Below, in pieces: positions 1 to 5,946 of a stretch of DNA of 5,946 nucleotides; positions within the stretch are counted from its first letter, which is position 1, and every line of letters begins with the position of its first letter. Both the position numbers and the translations under genes were made by a program. Under the pieces are notes generated by a model. It worked only from the letters and a program-made list of their open reading frames with translations. It searched no databases and was not told the origin of the DNA. The stretch is from DATAOG01 sp046727895 (GTDB taxonomy: Bacteria > Pseudomonadota > Alphaproteobacteria > Geminicoccales > Geminicoccaceae), in NCBI GenBank assembly GCA_046727895.1, contig JBKPDM010000451.1, forward strand, positions 1-5,946, written 5' to 3'.

Positions 1-75
1 ATCGCCCCTCGGTGGCACGAATTGTCAAGACTGACGGGTGCCTCCGCGTTATGGAGACGACTTGGCTGGCATGGG

Positions 76-80
76 GGAGG
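76..80 (+). promoter_or_regulatory. Ribosome binding site of the arylsulfatase gene
   Basis: A GGAGG Shine-Dalgarno core lies seven bases before the ATG at 88. It decides the start: the same frame is open further upstream to a TTG at 22, but only the ATG at 88 has this ribosome site and is followed at once by a typical Sec signal peptide. Confidence 0.75.
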
Positions 81-87
81 GAGCTCA

Positions 88-2573
88 ATGAAGGGTGCGA
101 TCAACAGAAGTGGGTTTGCGCTGTCGTTGGGCCTCATCGCCAGCGTGGCGGCGGCGCCTGCGGTTCTGGCGCAAACCACCGGCACGCCGGGCGCGCCCGG
201 CGCGACGACCACCATCGACGGCAGATACCTGCCCCCGCCGCCGCAGCCATTCGGGGGCGAGATCAGCCCCAACGCCGCCCAGTCGACGCCGTACTGGCCG
301 GAGCTCGTCGTGCCGCCCAAGGGTGCCCCGAACATCCTGCTGATCATGACCGACGACGTTGGCTTCGGCGCGCCCTCGACGTTCGGCGGCGTGATCCCGA
401 CGCCGACCCTGGATCGGGTCGCGAGCATGGGCCTGCGCTACACGCGGTTCCACACCACGGCGCTCTGCTCGCCGACGCGGGCCGCGCTTCTCACCGGCCG
501 CAACCATCACTCGGTCGCCACCGGCGTGGTCGTCGATCAGGCGACCGGGTATCCGGCTACGACAGCGTCATCAAGCGTGACACCGTCGCGATCGGCGAGA
601 TCCTGCGGCTGAGCGGCTACGACACCTCGTGGTACGGCAAGGACCACAACGTGCCGCAGTGGGTGACGAGCCAGGCCGGCCCCTTCACCGACTGGCCGAC
701 CGGGCCGATCAAGGGCTTCGACTACTACTACGGTTTCATCGGCGACGACACCAGCCAGTGGCAGCCGAACAACCTGTTCCGCAACACCACGCCGATCGAG
801 CCCTATCTCGGCCATCCCGGCTGGAACCTGATCACCGCCATGGCCGACGAGGCGATCGCGCGGATCAGGATGCTGAACGAGGTCCAGCCAGAGCGGCCGT
901 TCATGATCTACTACGCGCCGGGCGGCACCCACGCGCCGCACCATCCGACCAAGGAGTGGGTGGACCGGATCAGCGCCATGCACCTGTTCGACGACGGCTG
1001 GAACAAGCTGCGCGAGACGATCTTCGCGAACCAGAAGAGGCTCGGCGTGGTCCCTGAGGACGCCAAGCTCACCGCCTGGCCAAAAGACCTGCCGCAGTGG
1101 GACACGCTCTCACCCGAGGCGAAGAAGCTCTTCATCCGTCAGGCCGACGTCTATGCCGCGTACCTCGCGTATACCGACCACGAGATCGGCCGGGTCGTCG
1201 ACGAGGTTGAGCGGGAGGGCAAGCTCGACAACACGCTGATCATCTACATCAGCGGCGACAACGGCGCGAGCCCCGAAGGCACGCTCAATGGTCTCTACAG
1301 CGAGTTTGCCATTTTGAATGGCATCCACCCGACGGTGGCCGAGAACATGAAGTTCTACGACGCGTGGGGCACCGACCAGACCTATCCGCACTATGCGGTG
1401 CCGTGGGCCTGGGCCTTGGACACGCCGTATCAGTGGACCAAGGAGGTGGCCTCTCACTTCGGCGGCACCCGCAACGGCATGGTCATGGCCTGGCCCGCGC
1501 GCATCAAGGACAAGGGCGGCATCCGAACCCAGTTCCACCACGTCATCGACATCCTGCCCACGATCCTCGAGGCGGCCGGCCTCCCGCAGCCGGTTTCCGT
1601 GAACGGCATCACCCAGAAGCCGATCGAGGGCGTCAGCATGGCGTACACGTGGGACAAGGCCGATGCCCCCGGCCGACGGTTGACTCAGTACTTCGAGATG
1701 TTTGGTTCCCGCGCGATCTACCACGACGAATGGATCGCCTCGGCGCCGCCCGTCGTCGCGCCCTGGGCCGCCCTCTCGGTCAGCAAGCCACCGCCCGCGG
1801 ACGTCATGAACGGCTTCCCATGGGAGCTGTACAACCTCAACGACGACTGGACTCAGGCCACCGATCTTGCCGCCAAGATGCCGGACAAGCTGCGCGACAT
1901 GCAGCAGCTGTTCATCATGCAGGCGGAGAAATATCACGTCTTCCCGCTCGACGACTCAACCCTGCCTCGGTTCATCGGGGTGAAGCCGAGCTATACCGAA
2001 GGACGGACCGTGTTTGACTACACCGGCGAGCTGACCAACGTGCCGTTCCCCGGGGTCGCCGGGGCGCCGAAACTGCTCAACAGGTCGTACACGATCACGG
2101 CTGACGTCGAGATCCCTCAGGGCGGCGCCGAGGGCATGCTGGTCACCGACGGCGGCCGATTTGCCGGCTACGGCTTCTACCTGCTGAAGGGCGTGCCGAT
2201 CTTCACCTGGAATCTGATCCAGCTCGAACGGGTGAAGTGGCAGGGCAAGGAGGCGCTCGCGCCGGGCAAGCACACCCTTGAGTTCGACTGGAGGTTCGAT
2301 GGACCGGGCCTGGGCAAGGGCGGTACCGGTACGTTGAAAGTGGATGGTCAGGTCGTCGACACCAGGCCCATGGCCAGGAGCCTGCCGGTCGGCATCGGCT
2401 GGGTCGAGACGTTCAATGTCGGCGTCGACACCGGCACGGCCGTGGACGACGACTACCAGGTGCCGTTCCCCTTCACCGGCAAGATCGACAAGCTGACGAT
2501 GAAACTCGGTCCGGAAGAGCTGACCCCCGAGGAACGGGAGTTCATCTTCGGGACCTACCGCGCCAGACAATAG
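88..2573 (+). pseudogene. Secreted arylsulfatase (type I sulfatase), interrupted by a one-base frameshift
   Basis: This gene encodes a type I (formylglycine) sulfatase that hydrolyses sulfate esters, most likely in the periplasm to scavenge sulfate. Residues 1-28 form a Sec signal peptide ending VLA before QTT. With the frame repaired, the visible active-site motifs are the metal-binding Asp89-Asp90, the CSPTR signature with Cys127 as the residue converted to formylglycine and Arg131, GKDH with Lys185 and His187, THAPHH with His282, and GDNG with Asp391-Asn392. From about residue 610 a beta-rich, LamG-like C-terminal domain follows, as in the ~780-residue AtsA-like arylsulfatases of rhizobia and mycobacteria; the repaired length is 828 residues. 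The reading frame changes at 555-556: the family expects ATG-Y/F-PGYDS, and adding one G to the GG there joins the two frames exactly. Everything else is intact, so this is either a very recent pseudogene or a sequencing error. The substrate cannot be read from the sequence. Confidence 0.9.
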
Positions 2574-2751
2574 GCACTGTCGGCGCCGCCCCGGACGGCG
2601 GGCAGCCCATCCCAGGCTGTCTATCCTCGCGGGGCGCCGCCCTGCCTGCTTCAGAGAGATCGAGAAGACGTTGCGGGGCAAGGCAAGAGGACGATATTGA
2701 CGCGTCTGTCAGCATCGGCGATGGGGGCCTGCGAAGTCTGATTCGGGTCAC
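2574..2751. other. Spacer between the sulfatase and the rearranged EEP/VTT remnant
   Basis: I see no supportable gene here. A short GC-rich inverted repeat (CCGCC at 2586-2590, GGCGG at 2597-2601, six-base loop) lies 12 bases after the sulfatase stop, but no T-run follows it, so I do not call it a terminator. One frame is open from 2701 into the EEP remnant, but its upstream part has no recognisable protein character. Confidence 0.5.
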
Positions 2752-2968
2752 GACCGGCCTCTCGATAAGTCCGGCAGCGGGGATGCGCGCCAGGTAGATC
2801 CGTCGGATTTCGAGCACTACATTCGTCGCGTGCTTCGACTCGCAAGCTACAACATCCACCGGGCGGTCGGCACCGACGGCAGGCAGGACATCGGGCGGAT
2901 CGCGGCGGTGATCGAGGAGATTGCGCCCGATCTGATCGGGCTCCAGGAGGTCGAATCGCGCGGCTCGC
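2752..2968 (+). repeat. 217-base direct repeat, copy 1
   Basis: This block aligns without gaps to 5001-5217 (constant offset 2249), with 16 differences counted by eye, or about 93% identity. It holds 78 bases upstream of an EEP gene and the first 139 bases of that gene. Homology stops abruptly at both ends: the sequence before 2752 is unrelated to that before 5001, and from 2969 this copy runs into a VTT gene fragment. In the coding part seven of the ten differences are synonymous, which points to divergence as functional EEP genes before this copy was truncated. Confidence 0.9.
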
Positions 2969-2973
2969 TTTGA
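2830..2973 (+). pseudogene. Truncated EEP-family gene (N-terminal remnant)
   Basis: A GTG at 2830 opens 47 codons beginning LRLASYNIHRAVGTDGRQD and containing the LQEVE motif, which are the first two conserved blocks of the endonuclease/exonuclease/phosphatase superfamily (the metal-coordinating Asn and Glu). The frame then ends at TGA 2971-2973, just past the junction with VTT sequence. The later motifs (NTH, GDLN, SDH) are missing, so it cannot be an active enzyme. It is a diverged paralogue of the full gene at 5079. It differs from that gene in having Arg after NIH where the full gene has Ala. Its frame is also open upstream of the GTG because the equivalent of the full gene's upstream TAG is TAC here. 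Confidence 0.8.
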
Positions 2974-3203
2974 TCAACCTCGTGGCCGGCGCGAGCGCGC
3001 TCGGCTGGCGCGACTTTGCGCTCGGCATCCTGCTCGGCATGGGTCCGGGCATTGTGCTCATGACCCTGGTTGGCGATCGGCTCGGCGCCTGGCTGCGCAA
3101 GCCGGACGCCCTGAGTTTCGCCCTGCTGACGGCGGCGGCGCTTCTCGCCCTGACCGGCGCCTGGCTGCTGCAGCGCTGGCGTCGGCGCGAGCGCGAGAGC
3201 TAG
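2969..3203 (+). pseudogene. C-terminal remnant of a VTT-domain (TVP38/TMEM64-like) membrane protein
   Basis: About 77 codons from the TTG at 2970 read LINLVAGASALGWRDF and then GILLGMGPGIVLMTLVGDRL, followed by a hydrophobic stretch (FALLTAAALLALTGAWLL) and an arginine-rich end, finishing at TAG 3201-3203. This matches the end of the VTT domain, with its conserved NxxAG and LGxxPG elements, plus the last transmembrane helix. VTT proteins are inner-membrane proteins linked to lipid handling, and some bacterial members carry a phospholipase D-like domain in front. The whole N-terminal part of the gene is absent, because the fragment begins exactly where the EEP remnant breaks off. The TTG is probably an internal leucine codon, not a real start. 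Base composition is very GC-rich, like the downstream EEP gene and unlike the neighbouring kinase. Confidence 0.7.
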
Positions 3204-3326
3204 CTAGCTAGTGGTCGAGATCCAACGCAAGGTACCTGATGCACGCGGCTTCGGAGATGGGCGCCGGAGTTCGGCTTCTAGCCAGACAGCGACTATCACG
3301 CACCCGTCGTCGAACGGGCCCGATTG
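3204..3326. other. Spacer downstream of the kinase
   Basis: This short convergent spacer lies between the VTT remnant and the stop of the minus-strand kinase. It has no gene and no clear hairpin with a T-run for either direction. Its only visible structure is the start of a tetranucleotide run: CTAGCTAGCTAG at 3200-3211, a perfect 12-base palindrome overlapping the VTT stop codon. Confidence 0.5.
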
Positions 3327-4781
3327 CTAAAGTCGGTCGGCAATCTCGTGCGCCAGGATGTTCAGCAGCGCCTCCTCATCGAACGGCTTCGCAACAACAG
3401 GAGCGCCGTGGTATGCAGCGGAAAGCCCGCTGTCCGCATAGCCGGTCAGAACAATGAAGGGTATGCCATGCTGGCGGAGCATATCTGCTACCGCCTCGCT
3501 CCGGGAGCCGGAGAGATTCACGTCGAGAATAGCTGCATCGAGCGGCTCAGAGCGAGCAAGCGCCAAAGCATTCTCAGGACCGGGCACCGGGCCGGAAACC
3601 GAACATCCCTGCTCCACGAGAAGGCTTTCGATTTGCCCGGCGATCAGCGGCTCGTCCTCAACGACGAGGATACGCCGGCCGGAAAGGGATACTGCGAGGT
3701 CACGAGCGTTTAGAGCCGAAGTGCGCTGATCCTCGCGCTGCGAGACCGCGCTTCCCCCCGCCAATTGTTCAGAGGGGACCAGAATGCTCACGAGGAGGCC
3801 CTGTGGTCGCCAGTCGAAGGTGACACGCCCGTCGAGCTGGTGCTCGATGCTGGAGGCGATGATCTTCGTGCCGAAGCCATGGCGCTCGGGCGGGCCCGCA
3901 ATCGGCGGTACCCCTGCCTCGTCCCAAAAGAGGAGCAACCCCTTCTCGGTCAATTGCCAAGTGACTGAAATCCGCCCATCCGAGCTGGATAGCGCGCCAT
4001 GCTTCACGGCGTTCGTCGTCAGTTCGTGGATCGCCATGGCCAACGACTGAGCAGCCGCCGGGCGCAAGCTAACGGGCGGCCCAACCGCCTCGACATGCGA
4101 GCCATGGGAAGCCCACCCTTCATTCGCATGGTAGGGCGCCAGCTCGGCGTCGACGATCTGAGCCACGCTGGCGCCTTGCCAGCGGCTCGCAGCGATGAGG
4201 CTGTGGCTGCGCGCAAGGGCCAGGATGCGACCGCTCACAGTGTCAATGTAGCTCTCAATGTTCGCAGCTCGGGTCCGTCGCAGGATCGACTGCACGACAG
4301 CCAAGAGGTTCTTGGCGCGATGATCGACCTCAGCCGAAAGAAGCCGTTGCTGTTCCTCGCTCGCTCGCAGCTCCGCGGTCTGTGCCAACAGCGTCTCGCC
4401 GAGCTTTCGATAGCGTGCGATGGCGAACCTCAGCGCGCCGATGAGAAGCACGTCGGCGTTAGCAACGACGATGAAGAAGGCAAGGGTGACGAACACGTGC
4501 GAACTCGCGACGCTAATCTGTCCCGACGGCGGCAGAATAAAGATCCACGCCCCGGCAGAGCATAATGCCACACTCAAGAAACCGGCCCGGATTCCGCTAA
4601 CAAATGTTGTGATGATGACGGCAGGGAAGAAGGTGATATACTGAATTCCTTCAACGAATGGATCAATTGCCAGCCTGACCAGGGTTGCACACGCCGCCAT
4701 CCCGATCGCGAGGCTATAGGCTCCAACGCTGCCTGGCCGGAGGGCGGGTATCTCTACATAGAGCCTTTCCAACCGGTGCAT
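3327..4781 (-). CDS. HWE-family hybrid sensor histidine kinase with DUF4118-type membrane domain and C-terminal receiver
   Basis: This is an intact 484-residue inner-membrane sensor kinase. Residues ~20-122 carry several hydrophobic segments resembling the DUF4118 (KdpD-like) membrane sensor, with FFPAVIITTF then GIRAGFLS and an ILPP turn. A short linker or coiled coil (~123-150) leads to the dimerisation box, where His154 in DHRAKNLLAVVQSI is the expected phospho-acceptor. The ATPase domain is of HWE type: His252 and Asn257 in the N-box HELTTNAVKHGAL, Trp286 and Glu288 in FWDEAG, then the HGFGTKI glycine box. A receiver occupies ~370-484, with acidic Glu375/Asp376, phospho-acceptor Asp420, Thr446 and Lys465. 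There is no PAS or GAF domain, so sensing must rest on the membrane part. No response regulator, PhyR or sigma factor is next to it, so its partner is unknown; the receiver could pass phosphate on or act as a sink. A weak AGGT ribosome site precedes the ATG. GC content is lower than in the flanking genes. Confidence 0.92.
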   Translation of the reverse strand: MHRLERLYVEIPALRPGSVGAYSLAIGMAACATLVRLAIDPFVEGIQYITFFPAVIITTFVSGIRAGFLSVALCSAGAWIFILPPSGQISVASSHVFVTLAFFIVVANADVLLIGALRFAIARYRKLGETLLAQTAELRASEEQQRLLSAEVDHRAKNLLAVVQSILRRTRAANIESYIDTVSGRILALARSHSLIAASRWQGASVAQIVDAELAPYHANEGWASHGSHVEAVGPPVSLRPAAAQSLAMAIHELTTNAVKHGALSSSDGRISVTWQLTEKGLLLFWDEAGVPPIAGPPERHGFGTKIIASSIEHQLDGRVTFDWRPQGLLVSILVPSEQLAGGSAVSQREDQRTSALNARDLAVSLSGRRILVVEDEPLIAGQIESLLVEQGCSVSGPVPGPENALALARSEPLDAAILDVNLSGSRSEAVADMLRQHGIPFIVLTGYADSGLSAAYHGAPVVAKPFDEEALLNILAHEIADRL

Positions 4782-5000
4782 GAGGGACCTGTGCGGCCAA
4801 TCTTGGCTCGCCTTGAGAGCCGATTGCAGCGAAGTCGCTAGCTATCATGAAGAGTGGCGCGCGACAACGGCGGAGGACTTCGGGCTTGCGCCATCCGGAG
4901 AACGAACTTCCGCGCGCCTTGCGTCGGGCGCTTGGCAAAATGGCGTTCGCTCAGGACTCTTTTTCTTCAGCCGACGACACCACTCCGATGTCTTCTTTGG
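4782..5000. other. Divergent spacer upstream of the kinase and EEP genes
   Basis: This spacer should hold the kinase promoter on the minus strand. The best pair I can find reading leftwards is TTGTCG near 4867-4872 with a poor -10-like element around 4844-4849, which is too weak to call. I see no GGAAC-type general stress promoter and no gene. A plus-strand frame open from 4854 to the TAG at 5067-5069 has no recognisable protein character. Only its last 23 codons lie in the repeated block. Confidence 0.4.
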
Positions 5001-5217
5001 GACCGGCCGCTCGATAAGTCCGGCAGCGGGGGTGCGGGCCGGGTAGATCCGTCAGATTTCGAGCACTAGATTCGTCGCGTGCTTCGACTGGCGAGCTACA
5101 ACATCCACGCGGCCGTCGGCACCGACGGCAGGCAGGACATCGGGCGGATCGCCGCCGTGATCGAGGAGATCTCGCCCGACCTGATCGGGCTCCAGGAGGT
5201 CGAATCGCGCGGCTCGC
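5001..5217 (+). repeat. 217-base direct repeat, copy 2
   Basis: This is the partner of 2752-2968, ungapped and about 93% identical. Here the block continues into the rest of a complete EEP gene, so this copy is in its natural context on the 3' side. Of the six differences in the 78 upstream bases, one turns TAC (copy 1) into TAG (5067-5069) in the EEP frame. Only two of those six would be synonymous in that frame, so the upstream part looks non-coding, or is the tail of a lost gene. Confidence 0.9.
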
Positions 5218-5861
5218 GCGCCCGCGCCGATCAGGCCGAGCGGCTCGCGGCCAGGCTCGGCATGACCTGCGTCGAGGGGCCGATGCTGCTCGAGGGCAGC
5301 GGCTGGTTTGGCAATGCCATACTGAGCCGGCTGCCCGTGGAGGACGTCCAGCAGTGGCGCTTCGCCGATCACAGCCGCGAGCCCCGGGGCGCCATCGCCG
5401 TGCTGGTGCGGGATCCGGGCGGCGTGTGCTGGCAGATCGTCAACACCCATCTCGATCTGCGCGCCCGCTATCGTCTGCGTCAGGCGAAAACGCTGCGCCA
5501 TCTCCTGGCTCCGATGCGCCCCGCCGCCCGCGCGCTGCTCGGCGATCTGAACGAGTGGCGCCCCCGGGGGCCGACGCTCACGCGGCTGCGCCAGTTGGGC
5601 GCGGTACCGCGCGCGCCAGGCACGTTTCCGAGCTGGTGGCCGGTCTTCCCGCTCGACCGCATGGTGCTCAAAGGCTGCCGGCCGCAGAGTTCGCTGCGGC
5701 GCCATCTGACCCGCTTGAGCCGGCGCGCCTCCGACCACCTGCCGATCGTCGCCGACCTCGTGGCGGAGACCGAAGCCGGCTCGATCGATCAGTCCGACGG
5801 CTCCGCGAGCCCAGCCCTGGTGGGCAGCAGCCGGCGCGGACGGCGCCCCTTCAGCGCCTGA
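5079..5861 (+). CDS. Endonuclease/exonuclease/phosphatase (EEP) family protein
   Basis: This 260-residue protein has the full motif set of the metal-dependent EEP fold (DNase I/exonuclease III/sphingomyelinase-like phosphodiesterases): Asn8 in SYNIH, Glu40 in LQEVE, His124 in NTHLDLR, Asp156/Asn158 in LGDLNEW, Asp193 in FPLDRM and Asp219-His220 in SDHLP. No signal peptide or membrane segment is visible, so it is probably cytoplasmic. The substrate cannot be deduced; nucleic acid, phospholipid and phosphorylated small molecules are all possible for the family. The GTG at 5079 is chosen because TAG at 5067-5069 closes the frame just upstream and the first motif follows immediately, but no good ribosome site is seen. 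Family homology effectively ends near residue 227. The last ~33 residues are low-complexity and lie over the end of a convergent gene. The first 46 codons are duplicated at 2830. An Ala follows NIH, where the duplicate and, as I recall, related proteins have a basic residue. Confidence 0.85.
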   Translation: MLRLASYNIHAAVGTDGRQDIGRIAAVIEEISPDLIGLQEVESRGSRARADQAERLAARLGMTCVEGPMLLEGSGWFGNAILSRLPVEDVQQWRFADHSREPRGAIAVLVRDPGGVCWQIVNTHLDLRARYRLRQAKTLRHLLAPMRPAARALLGDLNEWRPRGPTLTRLRQLGAVPRAPGTFPSWWPVFPLDRMVLKGCRPQSSLRRHLTRLSRRASDHLPIVADLVAETEAGSIDQSDGSASPALVGSSRRGRRPFSA

Positions 5862-5946
5862 CCGACCAGCAGCGGTAGCAGACTGCCGAGCGCCACCAGC
5901 GCCCAGCCCTGCGGCCCGGGTTCGACGGTGCTCAGCACCCGGGCGA
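5789..5946 (-). CDS. C-terminal end of a probable cation-transporting P-type ATPase (partial)
   Basis: A minus-strand frame enters from the right edge of the window and ends at TGA 5791-5789, giving 51 visible codons. It reads ARVLSTVEPGPQGWALVALG, then SLLPLLVGQALKGRR, then a basic tail. The pattern of a short loop with a Pro-containing turn, a Trp at the start of a final hydrophobic helix, and LLPLLVGxxxK at its end resembles the last transmembrane helix of E1-E2 (Cation_ATPase_C) ATPases. The catalytic parts would lie outside the window, so ion specificity is unknown and the family call is tentative. Its last 24 codons plus stop overlap the 3' end of the convergent EEP gene by 73 bases. 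Confidence 0.45.
   Translation of the reverse strand, partial: ARVLSTVEPGPQGWALVALGSLLPLLVGQALKGRRPRRLLPTRAGLAEPSD

Noticed and set aside
13..27. TGGCAC...TTGT resembling a sigma-54 promoter upstream of the sulfatase
   Set aside because: The -12 GC is absent at the required ten-base distance from the -24 GG.
1110..1937. Long open frame on the minus strand (275 codons) inside the arylsulfatase
   Set aside because: It is antisense to conserved sulfatase coding sequence, its composition is arginine-, valine- and aspartate-rich as expected from GC-rich antisense frames, and it shows no domain or ribosome site.
2584..2601. GC-rich hairpin after the sulfatase stop as a terminator
   Set aside because: The stem is only five base pairs with a six- or seven-base loop and no T-run follows, so such a structure is expected by chance in this GC-rich sequence.
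3198..4844. GCTAGCTA on both sides of the kinase (3199-3206 and 4837-4844) as a target-site duplication
   Set aside because: The 8-mer is a simple self-overlapping palindromic tetranucleotide, it does not sit at the edges of any recognisable element, and there are no terminal inverted repeats or transposase.
4854..5069. 71-codon plus-strand open frame just before the EEP gene
   Set aside because: It crosses the sharp repeat boundary at 5001, has no ribosome site or recognisable domain, and only its last 23 codons have a counterpart in copy 1.
5052..5738. Minus-strand open frame of 228 codons over the EEP gene
   Set aside because: It mirrors the EEP gene, which has complete family motifs on the plus strand; the antisense product has no recognisable features.
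1..5946. CRISPR array, tRNA/rRNA, integrase or transposase
   Set aside because: I saw no regularly spaced repeats, no tRNA-like cloverleaf sequence, and no reading frame with recombinase or transposase motifs.

Overview
The window looks like chromosome from a high-GC alphaproteobacterium, probably of the Hyphomicrobiales (Bradyrhizobium/Rhodopseudomonas-like). The grounds are strong GC bias at third codon positions, an HWE-type hybrid histidine kinase (a family concentrated in Alphaproteobacteria), and an exo/endo/phosphatase protein and a VTT-membrane-protein fragment that resemble rhizobial ones. This placement is inference; no rRNA or other taxonomic marker is present.

Layout. (1) 88-2573, plus strand: a large secreted arylsulfatase with a complete set of type I sulfatase motifs, interrupted by one missing G at about 555-556. 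(2) 2574-2751: spacer with no convincing gene. (3) 2752-3203: a scrambled remnant, made of the first 47 codons of an exo/endonuclease/phosphatase (EEP) gene abutting the last ~77 codons of a VTT-domain (TVP38/TMEM64-type) membrane protein. (4) 3327-4781, minus strand: an intact orphan HWE hybrid histidine kinase with a DUF4118-type membrane sensor and a C-terminal receiver. (5) 5079-5861, plus strand: a full-length EEP gene whose first 139 bases and 78 bases of upstream DNA are the second copy of the block at 2752-2968. (6) 5789-5946, minus strand: the C-terminal end of what is probably a cation-transporting P-type ATPase, convergent with and overlapping the EEP tail.

The main structural point is an ungapped 217-base direct repeat (2752-2968 and 5001-5217, about 93% identical by eye, 16 differences). 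It brackets the VTT remnant and the kinase. Hand-counted GC in sampled 60-base lines is clearly lower in the kinase (48-65%) than in the VTT remnant (78%) and the EEP gene (80%). This suggests the kinase segment has a different history from the DNA on each side. Recombination between the repeats would delete the kinase and restore one complete EEP gene.

The genes do not form an obvious pathway. The sulfatase would release sulfate from organic sulfate esters in the periplasm, the kinase is a sensory protein with no partner in view, and the EEP, VTT and ATPase genes are envelope or phosphodiester-type functions. I did not find an undescribed system; the notable content is gene decay and rearrangement.
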